NCBI GenBank assembly: GCA_905250115.1
Contig: CAJNOI010000091.1
Location: 186,001 to 250,000, forward strand
Direction: 5' to 3'
DNA length: 64,000 bases
DNA from: Adineta steineri
Taxonomy: Eukaryota; Rotifera; Eurotatoria; Adinetida; Adinetidae
Shown in pieces: positions 48,268-62,513 of this stretch (positions within the stretch are counted from its first letter, which is position 1; each line of letters begins with the position of its first letter). The notes beneath the pieces are model-generated. The model worked only from the letters and a program-made list of their open reading frames with translations. It was not told the DNA's origin and searched no databases. Position numbers and translations under genes: made by a program.

Positions 48268-51200
48268 TTTTTTGTTATATACTAAAATAAATTATATATA
48301 AAACATGAAATCTTGCTCATATTCTAATAAGAAATCTATAAAAAGAATAGGAACTAAGTCGTCCGAAGAGTGACTATGTTGGCTCATTGTTTTTCTTGCC
48401 TCTACTGTCATTTTTATAGGTGTAGAGAAAAAGAGAAAAAAAAATAGTCTTAACCTAACGTTCAATAAAGAGTGTGGGGAAAAACAGGAAAAAATAATAT
48501 CTATACCGGATAGTAAATTACTAGTTGTGAAATTTATTATGACATATTTACGATTTGTTATAAAGAGAAAATGAAATATAATTGATTAAGATTTATTGTA
48601 ATATCAAACTCTTCTATTGAGAAATTACTAATTCACATCTTTTGTTTTATTACATTACTGGATTATTTCACACGGTTATATATTTATGCGTACATTCTTT
48701 ATTAGAATTTTGTATCATTTTTTCTTTTGTTCATTTTCACAATTATTTATTACTTGTAAAAAATGTAATCACGACATTTATCCTTAATAAAAACTCATGT
48801 TGTTTATGAAATGGGATTTTCCATAATTATTTGTTAAATTTCATTTGATTGAAGAAAATTTCAATATCTTAGTAATATAGAAAAGTACTTGAAAATTCAA
48901 TAATGATATTTTGTAAATACAATCAAAGGAAATGTTGCTATTAATAGAAACTTATATTCTATAGAATTTTCCTTAAGTTGCGTGTGAATGAATATGTGAA
49001 TAAGTTCTAAAATGTCATTATTGTGTCGTTTTTTCTCGACTAATTGAAGTCGGTAGACACAAGATATGACGATACTTGATAATATTCTTTTTTTGGAACT
49101 GGTGTAAAAACTAATTGAAAAATTCTAATATTTTGTCTTTTTTTCAAATGAATAGAAATCCGTATAACAAATTTTTAGTTATTTCAAAAACAATATTCAC
49201 TTATTATCGAATATTGTACTCATAAGACATAATCGCATACGATCTAATGCATATTTAATATGACTAAGTAATATTGACAATCGATTGATTTTATATTACA
49301 AGAAATTCTTTCCATTAAATATTATTCATGTATTCAAAGAAAATAACTCTTTATGTACGTATGTGCAAAAACAATTGTTGACGAATAGAAAAGTTGATTA
49401 AGATTAAATTTTTTCCTCTCATTCTCACACGTAATATAAATATCAATCAATGAGAATTTACAAGAATGTCAAGACATAACTATAACTAATTGTAATCCAT
49501 GATGAAAAAAAAAACGTCTTAGTGTAGTACGATTGGAAGATAAAAGAAAAATAAAACTTACGTATTTTTCATTAGCTTTATATAAAATAATTTATTTTTC
49601 AGAAGACGTAATTACTTTTCCAAGAATATCGATGTATTGTTAATTTATTTTTAGATTTCAAATACAGATGTTGCTTTCTTTTAGTCTCATTTTTTGTTCT
49701 ATTAAAATGTTTTTGATTTATATAGTCGTGCGCGTATGTATTTGTCCTCCATAATTTGCGTGTTTTTATTTTTTTTTGCTGTAACTATGTCTATACTTCG
49801 TGTCGCAATGATGGAAAGAATGACGAACGGTTACAAACTCGTTCGAACATGATGATGAAATTTCATCATCGAATTGATACCATCTGTTTTCTAATCTTTA
49901 GTACGAGGTCTTATTTTCTAGTAGAAAAACCACATTAAAAAGCCATCTTGTTAGTGGGTGTGAATGAGTATAGATGCACTGTTTTTTTCCCGTATTTTTG
50001 TTTAAAATAGTAAAAGTAAATTGAAATAGACTAAAGTTAATTTTTTTGTATCTCTCAGTATATGTAACGTAAGCAAGGATGTCATACCAGAAATCTCTTG
50101 CCATTCAATAATTTGCTGTACATATTCATGCAATTATACTGGTAATATCGTGCTGAATTGAGAATGTAGATATATATGACAAATTCATTCTCAATATTCG
50201 AGTAAGAGCACCGAATAGTATGCAAAGGTCAATTGAGATAATAAAACGAATGATGAATGGTAACGATAGAAAAAATTTAAGTCCAACTTTATACAACCTA
50301 ATTCGACATTTATAAACAATTTGAAAATCAAATGTAGCTTGGACCATATTTTATATTCTTAACTTTGTTGAAATGCTGTGATCTAGTCTTTATTTTTTCA
50401 AAGGAACAATACGTAGCGAGATTTTAATTCGGTATGAAGCACAACATTTACGTACTTCTTTCCGTCTATCTTATTCAACTATGCATATCAAGAGTTGTCA
50501 TTGTGTCTTATTTTTATCTCATCAGTAGAAAGATATAAACCTCGACTATGTTTTTCAAGATTCTAAATAAGAGATTGAATTCATTTATAGAAAATTCATG
50601 TGAACTTTGTTTTTTTTCATATTTTAAGACGATTAAACAAGAACAATTAGAAAAGTTGCGTACCTTTCTCTTTTTACACATGTTTTATAACTAGAACCAA
50701 AGTTGATGATATGCAATGAATCAAAATAGATAATCAATTATCAACGTTTTTTTGGACATATGCTATTCAACATTGATAAGATTTTTTTAGCAACAGAAAA
50801 ATAATAGTATCTTCTTTTCGACTAACAAAAAAAATGTATCACTATCGACGAATTGTTGATTTTTTAAACTGCTGGTATCTCGATAATGGACTTTTATCAC
50901 AGCTTCGCATCGCATTTGACAGTTCAGTGAAAGTCGAATACCATATATATATATTTATTCCTTTTACTCTTCTATTAATAAATTTATCTGATACATATAT
51001 TTATTATATCTATATGCTGTTTTTGTATCTAAATAATGTCAGAACCATTGATATTGATTACCCTTGAAAGTTATTCCATGTTTCATAGAAAATAATAAAA
51101 CGCATCGTATCTTGCACTATAGACCAAAATTTTCTCTAACTAAATCAAAGGTCAAACTTCATCTAGAGAGTAAAGTTATTATTATACATTCTATTGTATG

Positions 51201-51449
51201 TGATTATAGTTTTAAAAGAAGTTTATCTTGAATATATATGTAATGCACACGACAACAATTACATTTTTATTAATAGCGAGAATGAAATATATATAAATAT
51301 ATGTATATATTGGCAAGAGAGAGAGAGAGGCAGTCTTTTTAATATCATCATGTGATAAAGAAATTTGAAATGAAACACAAGACAACATAAATAAATAAAT
51401 TGTTTAAAACAAAAAGAAGAAGAAAAGTACGTTCATTCGCTTTCATTTA
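48268..51449. other. Gene-poor spacer
   Basis: About 3.2 kb of AT-rich DNA with only short, low-complexity frames. (TA)n at about 50943-50953 and GA repeats at 51317-51329. Promoter sequence for the gene at 48267 may lie at its start and the 3' UTR of the minus-strand gene at its end. Confidence 0.55.
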
Positions 51450-54400
51450 TCAATATCCAAACCAATTGAAAGCTAAAACTCCACTTGATGATGATGTCCA
51501 AACTCCTTTAACTGAAGCTGCCCATGGTCCACTACCTCCTTGTAATGCCGTATAACCTGACGCACCGCTCGTTAATGGATATGAAGTACTTGATGTGCAA
51601 ACTTTTAAACTTGCACTACATTGAGCTGTCATCTAAATTAAATCAAACATTTTTTCTTCTAAATAGTTAATTAAATAAATTCTTACATTCGAATATTCAG
51701 TATTATCAGTTATTAACCATGTTAAACCACGATCATCACTACGTACAATTGAGACACCATCTTGTGCATAGCCATATAATGATTGAATTTGTTGATTCGA
51801 ATCAAATACAAATAAATTAATATTTGCGACTGTTGTATTCAAAGCTAAATTAAAAAAGTAAAACATAAAAATGAATTAAATATATTTAAATAACTAACCA
51901 GTCCATGTTGCTGATGATGATGTAATACCATTAAAAAGAACATAACATAAAATTGCAGTTCTAAATAAAAATATTTAATAAAACCAAAAACAAATAATTT
52001 CATTTACCTTGTTGTTGTTTCATCACAAACATAAACATCATTTGCATAAGTAAGACCTGTTTGTGCTGCTGGTGCAACAAGTACTGTTCGTGGTAAAAGC
52101 ATACTCGATACACTAGGACAAGTACCTGAAAAAGGAAATCTAGTATCTTTTTTAAATCAAAAAAAAATGTAATCTCTTACTTGCAAGAGTAGTATTTGTT
52201 GAATTAGCTATACCAGTTATATTCAAAGTAAAACCGGATGTTTTTGTTAATAAATCATTTGGTTGTACGACATCAATTATATAAATACGTAAATAACGAA
52301 TTGAAAGAGTACCTGTTAATGGAAATGTATATGATGAACTACCATTAACTGCATACATTGTTGGATCCATAGCAAAACTTGTTCCATCCCAACTATAACC
52401 AAGTTGTACAGTAAGAATTGGTGCAAATGCTGCAGGAACAGTTAATTGTATACTATTTATAATTGTTAAATTGCCAAAATTAATTTGAACATATGTTGCA
52501 CCAGATAACATCCATGAATCCGATCGATATCCTGTTTGCCAACCAGCTATTCAAAAGAAATTTATTTTATTAACTAATAAGAAAAAAATTTCATGTTTTT
52601 ACTTGTTTGAACTAATGATGCATCAGATCCTGAAACACTTGTTGTAAATTGACATGAATTTAATCCACCGAGTAATGATGGATAGCTTGAAGCTATTAGA
52701 AAAAAATTTGAAGAGAAAAGTAAACTTAATTTATTATATACCTGATGTCATGACTGTTGAAAGCGAGATAATATCTGGAAAAGTAAATATTTTTGATGTA
52801 GGATAATATGCAACATTTGCTCTTGAAATGAAAAAGAAATGATCAATCTATTTAATAAAATTAATTTTTATTTACCTTGGTCGTTTCATGCACATGAATT
52901 CATAAGGAATTGTAACACTTGGTGCATTATATCGTTGATAAACTAAAGCCATTTGATTTGATGTACCAATATTAAGACTAAATGTTAATACACCAGCATC
53001 GTTAAATAAAAGTGTACCCAACTAAAAATAAAATCGAAGTAAAAACAAATAATGAAATTTAAAAGTGATATTTACATTAAAAATAATATATGTCGCATTA
53101 TCAGTCGTATAATTTGTTCCTAAAGTACTTGAATTATAACTTTGATATGATACCCAAGTTGGTATATAGATTATTATTTGTGCATTAATACATTCAGCAT
53201 TTGAATTATTCGCATGACTATATTGAATTACACCGCTATAGGTTGATCTATATTAATAAAATAATTTAGAAATAAATATATATAGACAAAATATTTTTTT
53301 CTCATTTTACCCCATTCCATAATTTCCACTAGTTATATCAGTATGATTAACTAACATAACTGGTTTTTCAGTTCCATTTCTTGCAACAATTTGAGAATAT
53401 GTTTTTGATATATTATTTCCGGCATACATAGCATTCAAACCAACGGTAAATGTAGTATTTTGTTCTGCGGCTGGACAATCTGTTAAATAACCAGTTGCTT
53501 GAACATATATAAAATTATCAGTTAAATTTGAAAAGTTATTTTGCATAAGCGATACTCCTTAAAGAAAGAAATTCAAAATGAAATATTATATTTATTTTTT
53601 TTATTTTACCTGTATTTGTAATAACACCTAAATCAAGATATGCTGTATCGGTATATGATGAACCTACACTTGATGAATAAGTCCATTGATATTTATTTCC
53701 AAGTGCATATTCATACATAAATGATCCAACATTAATACCAGCAGAAAGAATAGTTGCTGATTGAATATCAACTGTAACACTATTTGATATTGCTATACTA
53801 GATATTGTTATTTGTAAACGTCCTTGAGAATCTGTTGGTAAATATATTTTGAAACCATATGTAACCATTTGACGTATACCATCTACCATAGTTGAATTTC
53901 CTGCCGTTATAAGTACGTTTGATGTATCATTTGACTAAAAATAAATTAGTAAATATTTTGTTCTTTTTTTTATTTTAAGTCTTACAAATGATGTAAAACC
54001 AGTATAAGCTGTATAATTTTTGACTGTTAATGGAACAGTTGTATTTGAAGTCGATTGATTATTATTCACTAATGCTCCGACAGTAACAGATAATTGATTA
54101 TTGACTGGAACTGTTGTTGTTACTGGTATACGAATATTTGCTTGGATAATTAACTAAAAAATTTATAGATGTTTTCATTTTTATTTGTATAAAAAAATTA
54201 TTAATTTACAGTGCTTGCTGTTATATTTGTAGGATCAATTGGATAATAACAAAGTGTACCAAGATCAAGATACATTGAAGCATTGTATAAAGTTGAACCA
54301 CCGCTATTTAAAAAAAAATATTTGAATAATTTTATATATTAATAAAACAAATTGTATATTTACCTGCTAAGAAATGGTGTTGCTTTAGTTTTCATACACA

Positions 54401-57400
54401 TTAAATTATCGCCAGAACTTACAACAAATGCAGTAGTAAAATAAGCTGCATTAATTGTTGATGCAGTTATACCAAATTGAAATGATATAAGATAACATGT
54501 TTGACCTGTTAAATTTTGAGCAAGTACAAATTGTGTACGAATAGCTACATCTTGACCGAGATAAGCTATTGTGCCGTTATTTGTATCATTTGTTTGTTGA
54601 TAAGTTGTTGAATTTAATGGATTTATAGATAAGATCTAAATGAATAGAATAAAAATTATCCGTGTTTTATCTAGTGGATGGATTGGGCCGGCGGCGCTCA
54701 CTCAAAAAACGAGACTTAGATAAAGCGGCGATGGGCGGCGCCCGCCCAAAAATAGAAACCTGAGTAAAATACTGCAAAAAATTCAAACTAAAAAATTTCT
54801 ATTTACATTTCCATATGCATTTGTTGAGCCACCACTAAGGGATGATGCTACTGATGCCAATGCTGATTGACCTGATGGTACTAAATTTGATAAAACTAAA
54901 TTAAATGGTGAACTTGATTGTGTTGTTGCAAGAAGATAAACTTGAACAAATAATGTATTTGGATCAGCAGATGCTGTTGAATTTAATGTCGAAGAATTTG
55001 CTAATATTATATTCAATAATTATTTGATGAATAAATTTCAATGTATAATACTTACAACCCACATTACAAATTAATCCAAGATTTGTTACTGCTGTTGATG
55101 ATAATCCATTGGAATTATATGTAAATACTGATGATACATCATTTGAACATGGTACATTACTACCACGATTTGTTGATATATCAACTCGACATACACTTGT
55201 TTGTTGATTAGTTTCACTGGTAACTAAATAATAAATATAAGTAAGATAGAAAAAGAAGAAGAAGATTAATATTCTTACTAGCACTATTTAATGACGAATA
55301 AATTCCAACAGACGATGGTGGAATTTTTAAACCAAAATTAACGATTGTTAAACCATTTCTAGTAAATGTTTGTGTACTTGAATTAATTGCATACATTAAA
55401 GGTGTTCCCTAAATATACATGATAAATAGTTTATCTTTGTTTTAATAAATAAATAAGATTAAACTTACAAGAACATTTGGTACGGAAACTACTTGAACGC
55501 CAGTAAAAAGAACTTGTCCAATCCAAAGATTATCTGGAGAGTAATAAACATCAAGATTAATATAAGTTGATTGTCCATCACCTAATGCTGCTTCAATTTT
55601 AACATATATACCAACACGAATTCGACCAAGATTAGGATTAGATTGAGTTGATTGATAATTACATAACGGACCTAATTGTACATAAGCAGTATCATTTTTA
55701 CGTTGACTATATCTGTAAGAAAAAATGAAAGAATTAATTTTGTTTTTTTTCTTAAATTAATTGATTAAAAATATTAACCTTGATGCATATGTTATAAATG
55801 GTGATTGATTTTGATTATAAAGTGTTGGAATTAAACATGGAGTATTTTGTCCAACATATAAAATTTGAACTGCACAAATACTTGCAGCTGCTATACCACT
55901 ACCAGGAGTTGTTTCATTTGTTGTTATACTTAATGTCATTGGTGTATAAATACCATTTGGTTGTGTATAGATATCATAGTAAAATAAGCGTGTATATCCT
56001 AAAAATGTCGACGAATAATTACTTGTACTATTATTTTCATAGGACAATGCAAAAGTTGGTCGAGTAGCAGTCTAAAAAAAATAAGATTTTTTTTTAATAA
56101 TACGGAAAAATAAATGAAATCTTTTACTGTAGAATTATAACTTATTGGTGTAACATTAACAGCAGCATTACCAAGCCATATTGTATTATTTCCAAGTGTC
56201 ATAGCAACAGTTGGCCAAATTATAGTTTGTGTTGTATTTAATACTTGAAAAACTGCATTAAAACTAAAAAAGAAAAATAGAAAATCAAAAACAAAACTCA
56301 ATACAATTTTTCTTTACTTACACAAGTGTATTTACTGAATCGTCATAAATTGTTGAACGTGAACCCATATTTTGTATAACACCATAATCGTATGATAATT
56401 GATCATAAGTTGTTGAATTTGTACTTGATGTATAAGTCATTCTTGATGCACTTGTATCAGCACATTGAGGATTTGAACTTCCAACATTTTCTCCAGCTGA
56501 TTGAAATACAACTGCACAAGTGGATAAAGCTGATACAGTATTATTTCCTGCACCATTTAATTCAATAACGACAGGAGCCATAAAACCACTTGGAATAGTC
56601 ATTGTTATTGTCATTGATACTGCTTGATAAATTCCGGCATTTTGTTGTTGTTGTGTAATTGTAAATGTTGGTAATGATGAACTATTCTATAATTTATAGA
56701 AAAAAATTTACTTTTTAGTAAATTAAAAAGAAATTTACATACAATAGCATAGGATGCCGCGGCTGCCGTTGCATAAATAGTATAAGCTTGTGATATTGTT
56801 GAATTAGTGGATGCTACTTGAGCAGTAAATGTACCAGCAGTATATGAACTAACACTATCAGTTTTAAATACACGTCCATAGACAACAATATAAAGAGTTG
56901 ATGCTGAACCACTGTATGATTCTATTGATAAGAAAATAGAATTATAAATTTTGAAAGAAGAAAAAAAAAGATAATGAGCATACGTGAATTGACGACTTGA
57001 CCCAGGTTAATACTTATTTGATTACTAGCCGGTGCTGTTGTTAAACTTACTGATATTTCATAGCCTAATGTTGGTAAATGTTGAAAGCCTGCAGTTGCAC
57101 TCTTTAAAAATAAAACAAGTCATGGAAAATTATATTCTTTTCCACAAAATAATTTACTTGAACATATGCTGAACAAAGTCCAATGTTTGCCGGATTATTA
57201 TTTGTAATTGTAAAGACAAAATTTGATGCATATGTACTATTATAAATAACTGGTACGGCTAATTGAAATGGTGAACCTTGTGGAATTTGTAAACTTGAAT
57301 TACTAACAGCACCTAATGTAAATGCTCCCATTCCACCCTAAATAAAATAAAACAACAATGATTGAGTTTTAAAATTAATCTTTCACGAACACTCGATGCA

Positions 57401-58873
57401 TTGGAAAAAATAAATAATGCTTGACCAATCCAGATTTCTGAAACATTATTATATTCGATACCAACAGTAACCCACTAAAAAAATAAAAATAATAAAATAT
57501 TTTTTTTCCTGAAAATTTTTTTTCTGTTATTTACATATTGAGAGCCACCTATTTGATCGCTTGGATTACTAATAACAACACTACGGAAACCAATTTGAAT
57601 TGTACTTTGTGTATCATTAGTTGATGACACAAGATTATTGTTGACAACTGTTCCAAAATCAATTTGAGCATCATTAAACTAAAAAATATTTTTGAAAAAA
57701 AAACAATTCTTTTTTTCTCTTTTCTTATATATTTATACTTGTGATGAATTTGATTGTGACGTCATTGTAATTGTTGGATCATAAATACCTGCTGAATTAG
57801 CAAAATTTCCACCAACATATGTTACCGAAGGTTTTGACATTTGCATAACAACAGTAGCATTATCCGGCATTATAATTTCAACATTAAGATCAGTTGATGC
57901 ACTTGAACCACCATTTGTCGGAATCGTTATTACCAAAATATAATCACAATAATCACCTATATAGAAAATTGATTAAATGAAAAAAAACAATATTTTTTTT
58001 TAATTTTACTTACCAACTCGTACTAGAATTGATGAATTACATCCACCTTGTTTAATGTAGTCAATACTAACATTAGCATTGGATGCGTATGTAGTTGGAA
58101 TAACTAAAAGAAAATAATCAATTTAAGTTATTGCTTTATTTAAGTGACAGAGTAAATTAGAAGAAAATTTTCATCTTTTAATTGTCTGAGTGTAACATTC
58201 AAAAAGGACGTTCAGTAAGATGTAACTGAATATATATCGATACTTTTTCATGAAAATCTATACTTGTATTATCTAAGATAATATCCTGTAATACATATAC
58301 AGGGGTAGCGCGAGGGAGACAACATTGGGGAGTGTAGCAAAGTTTTTTTAAAATAAAAAGATGAATTACGCGATTTTTTTAGGGGCGTAACATTATGTTT
58401 GGTAAGAAACCTAAGAAGATTTGCCGGTTGTGTTGAGGAAATAATAGAAATTCCGAAAGATTGGGGGGAGGGAATGTTATACTACCGACACCCCCTCGGT
58501 TGCGCCACTCCTGCACATACATCTTTATCTATCACGATTTCATAGACCAAGATTTGCTATAATGGAACTTTCGTATGGTCACCAATATTCTGTATTCAAC
58601 GCTCTTGAAAAATTCTATAACATATCTACTACTATCCTTCAAATAAGCACGATTAGTCTTTCAAAGAAAAACTTCATATCTCTACACTAACATTCTTTTA
58701 ACAAATTCATTGTACTTTAATAAGTATTTCTTCTACTATCAAACCAAAACGAAAACAAATCTTCCTAATATTTATCATTGTCAGTCTTTAAAGATAAATC
58801 AATATTATTACTTACTTGTACTAACTGTGATAATAATCGCAGTTACTATTAACACATAAAATTGCAATTCCAT
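51450..58873 (-). CDS. Large secreted repeat protein with discoidin-like domain
   Basis: Twenty-nine exons in transcription order: 58873-58816, 58103-58014, 57956-57739, 57678-57535, 57474-57391, 57337-57158, 57101-56984, 56931-56743, 56686-56321, 56263-56128, 56071-55779, 55712-55469, 55408-55279, 55223-55056, 55000-54806, 54635-54364, 54303-54210, 54153-53986, 53934-53610, 53557-53311, 53247-53076, 53021-52876, 52821-52742, 52692-52603, 52546-52181, 52125-52008, 51960-51899, 51844-51687, 51632-51450. They total 1697 residues. A signal peptide (MELQFYVLIVTAIIITVST) opens it; I see no later membrane span. About eight Ser/Thr/Asn-rich modules each carry a marker such as IDFGTVVNN, YDYGVIQNMG, VQLGPLCNY, TNLGLICNVG, LDLGTLCYYP, LDLGVITNTG. 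Near residues 1370-1530 lies a discoidin (F5/8 C)-like stretch (WMLSGATYVQINFGN, LRIYIIDV). Many N-glycosylation sequons. Probably an adhesive or matrix protein; no orthologue recognised. Confidence 0.82.
54660..54774. mobile_element. Decayed hAT-like MITE in an intron of the secreted repeat protein
   Basis: It begins CCGTGTTTTATCTAG and ends CTGAGTAAAATACTG, diverged forms of the 17424-17506 element ends. It contains the same GATGGGCGGCGCCC core (near 54730) and a partial internal duplication. The flanks show only a weak duplication (five of eight). It lies in the intron between exons 54806 and 54635. Confidence 0.75.
58104..58815 (-). other. Long first intron of the secreted repeat protein
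   Basis: 712 bp against about 40-100 bp for most other introns of the gene. The excess is partly explained by the element at 58300-58513. Confidence 0.8.
58300..58513. mobile_element. 214-bp hAT-like MITE in the first intron of the secreted repeat protein
   Basis: The left end CAGGGGTAGCGCGAGGG and the right end (opposite strand) CAGGAGTGGCGCAACCG are inverted repeats. The 8-bp flanks TACATATA and CACATACA match at six positions. The interior has G-rich stretches and GGGGCGTAAC, a word like the ends of the 11769 element, so the two may be relatives. Confidence 0.78.
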
Positions 58874-61707
58874 CTTACTGCCAACACTTCGCTCGCCTAA
58901 ATGAAGTTTTAAAAAAAAAAAACTAAGAAAATATTTTTTTTCTTTTTGTTATTTGATAATTATTTTTTAGAAAAAACATATATGTAAGTAAAAAATATAA
59001 AGAGAAAAAAGAAAAAAAGACCTGTTGACGCACCATCTTCTACTTCAATTTTTGAACATTCTTTTTTTTTTCATTTTATGATTGTTTTTTCTATGACGTC
59101 TTTCAATTATTTTCTTTGTCCTTTTTAACAGAAAATGTCTGTTTGTCGTTTTTCCTTTCTAGTTCAATTAAATACTTGAAACAAAAAAAAGAAATTTCTA
59201 ATTTAGTGATAGCTTTTTTCTATATCATTACAAGAAAAACACTAAAACAAATAGCAAAAAAATAGAAAGCAGCCAACTTCAACCTACATGATATTCTGAG
59301 AACTCTAACAACATAATGGATGCATCAAATGTTATTTTTTCTTTTTACTTAAATTATTTTTAAAGTAAAAAATACTTTTAAATAACAGGAAAAATATTAA
59401 ACACTTATATAAGGAAAAAGTATTGTATTGAATTAAAAATAGAATATTATTTCTCGTGAAGATCTCGTCAATAGATAATTATTATATTCAATCAGTTTGA
59501 TTATTTGCTTGAAAAGGAAGATATATTTTCAGGTTATTGAAAATAGGACAAAGAGTATAACATCAGTAAATCAAAATACTACTACGCAGATCTTATGTTA
59601 ATTAAAAAACTTAATTACTAAAATTTATGATTTATTCATTACTGTTTGTGTGATTGCTGAGGATCCTACAAAAAGATCAAAAAATATTCTATTGAAATTC
59701 TTGGAAAGTTTTTCTAACATCCAAAAAATATGTTTATCTAATAAAATGTGAATAGTGTATTATAATCAATAATATATTTAAAAATAGCTATCCAATAAAG
59801 AATAACGGGGGTCTTGAAATCCAACTATCAGTCTATCCTAAAATCATTTGTTTATATCAAACGTAAACAATTGTTTCAATAGTAGCAGTTCGAATTAATT
59901 ATTTAGAAGATTTCGATCGTGAAAAGCATTAACTACAGGTCGATTACATTATTTTTAATAGTCTTGCGTAATATTTTGTGTTTATGTGAAATACTAGGAG
60001 TTTATTATTTAGATATAGTTGGATAGAGCGTTGACTACTCTATCAAATCATATTGTCTGCATTCTGTGTCCTTCGGTTTCCATTTAAAAAAATTTCGAAA
60101 TCTCAAACAACACTAAAAAATACCAGAAGATGCAGCGTGAAAAGCTTCACAATCTACATGCAACCATTTTTTTTCTACTTTTAGTTTATGTTCTAAAAAA
60201 ATTGACAACACCTTAAGCAGCCAAATTTCTATTCCTGTAAAAGAAAAAAATTTTTTTTCAATGGAAAAGATCGGTTGCACTGAACTGTTCTTTGTCTAGA
60301 AAACAAAAGAATGCACAATAAATATACGCTTCATCGTGCATATTGTTGAACTTTTGGCTCTGTATCTTTTGATATATTTTGTTTTTAATTAAACTTACGG
60401 TATAATACTTAAAACTTTTTCTTCATCGTCTGGGACTTACAAATTTTCTGGGCTAACACTCAAGGACATAATATATAAACTATATAATTCGATAGAGTAA
60501 CCGATGTTCTATCCAACGGTATTAAAATAAGAAAACTCCAGTATTCCAGATAAATACAATAAATTACGGAAAACTATTAAACATAACGTAGTCAATCTGT
60601 ATAGTGTGCTTCTAAAGTTACATCGAACTTTTTTAATAATAAATGTTTTTTTTAATTTATTTTATTGTGTTATGTCTGATACTTTGTACTTTTTTCCTAA
60701 GATCATAGATGTCAAAAAGAATAAAACTTCAAATATTACAATACATATATTGATTTATAGAAATGGAAAAAAGAAAATTGAATTTGAAATTTAAAAAAAA
60801 CATTGAGAACAAATAGAATTGAATACGACACATCTCTGCGTAGGTTTTCTTTTTTACTTTTTCTTCAATACAAATTAAATATAGATAGAAAAATATTTTA
60901 CACTGGAAGATTTTTAGGAGTATACCACTACGGAGATACGTGAGACATTACGCTCTCCACCTTATAGACAAAGTTGTTTCCGCAACTTCTCTCCGGAAAG
61001 TGTTGTTTGTTTTTTTTGAACCTAAAAAAAAAAGGACTTTCCTAAGTAAATTTAGCCGCTGAATCGATGTAAATAAATACAATGCACGTTCTCTTATGTA
61101 GTTCAAATACTATATCTATTTCTTCTGTGCATTTGTAAAAGAAAACAATTCTTACCATATACTTAAATTTCAACTATAATTATATTTTATCATGATATCA
61201 GAAAATACAAAATGCTAAACGTCTATATTTTGTACTTAAAATACGAAACAATATTTTTTTATATAACGTTAGAGCGATCATCTTAAGATTTAATTCAATC
61301 GTATTTAAAATTAAGACTGAGTAACTCTTTGAAGGTAGAAAGAAATGTAAAGTTAAGATCATTCGAAATACAAGAATAAAAACGATTGAACTCTGAAGAT
61401 TATATGTACTTTCAATGCTATAATTAGATACGGTTAATTTACCGGCATTTTATAATAAGAATTTTTCTTAAAATATTCCCGTGATCAACTTTTTTTTTTA
61501 TGAAAAAAAATGACAATAATATTATGACTGAAATAATACTTGATCATAAAAAATTTATTGTTTATGAAGACAACAACAACAACAACAACAGATAAAACTA
61601 AATAAAATATAATACTGCATTGACTTGATTTTTTCATATTATTATTAAATCTGACATTACAAAACAATATAAAACAAAAATAAATCATAGATATATATAT
61701 CTATTAT
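58874..61707. other. Gene-poor spacer
   Basis: About 2.8 kb, strongly AT-rich; no supported gene on either strand. The first few hundred bases are expected to include the promoter of the minus-strand secreted protein. A (CAA)n run lies at 61571-61588. Confidence 0.55.
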
Positions 61708-62513
61708 TTAATTATCATCGAATGGTGGTAAACCAAATTCCATTGGATCAAATTTTAAAAGACTATCTAATGTACGTGAAACATGTTTAATAATCCATGT
61801 ATCGTATGTACTTAATGGTAAACTTGGTACAAGTACAACTTTCATTCCAGCCGTAAGTGCAGCTCGAACACCATTTTCTCCATCTTCAAATACTAAACAT
61901 TGACTCATTGATAAAGGTGGATTAGGAAATTTTTCTGCACATGCAAGAAATATATCTGGTTCAGGTTTTGTTAAACGTATTTCATTTGCATCTGTACACA
62001 TAACTGGATCAAATAATTTAAATAATTCAGGATAACCACTTGTTTTCAATGTAAATAATTCATGTGATGAACCTGTCGCAATTCCTAGAATACATTTTTA
62101 TAGTTTTGAAATAATCGAAATGAATTTTAGTTTTTTCTCTACCTATAGGAATATTATGAGTGGTTAAATGTGTTATAAGACGTTCAGCACCAGGTAAAAG
62201 TTCAGCTGATGGAAATGCTTGTGTATAAAGTTCATTAGCTTTTATTAAAAATTCTTCATCAGTCATTGGCAAATTTAATTCTCCTAAAATTTAAATTTTT
62301 CAATAGAAAATTATTTCAAAAAAAAAAGAATGTTTACATACGAATTAAAATTTGTCCAGCTTCTAATGACGATTTTCCCATCATTTCTGATTTTGTTTCT
62401 GTACTAAAATTTTTTCCATATGGCGCACATATTTGTTGTAAACATTCAGTATAAATTGATTCAGTATCCAATAATAAACCATCCAAATCGAATATACAAT
62501 GTGTAACATTCAT
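61708..62513 (-). CDS. PUDP: HAD-family phosphatase, pseudouridine-5'-phosphatase-like
   Basis: Exons 62513-62342, 62283-62143 and 62084-61708 give 229 residues, the same size as human PUDP (HDHD1). The enzyme dephosphorylates pseudouridine 5'-monophosphate in the cytosol. HAD motif I is CIFDLDGLLLDTE, with the nucleophile and acid Asp (DxD). The cap region carries MMGKSSLEAGQIL, LLPGAERLITHL precedes motif II IATGSS, motif III Lys is in LTKPEPDIFLACAEKF, and motif IV is CLVFEDGENGVRAALTAGM. All catalytic residues are present. The C-terminal MEFGLPPF also matches the animal family. Yeast-type sugar phosphatases share the HAD motifs but not these flanks. Both introns are about 59 bp. Confidence 0.93.

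Noticed and set aside
49756-51067. Short frames in the 48-51 kb spacer
   Set aside because: All under 80 codons, AT-biased, lacking splice continuity or motifs.
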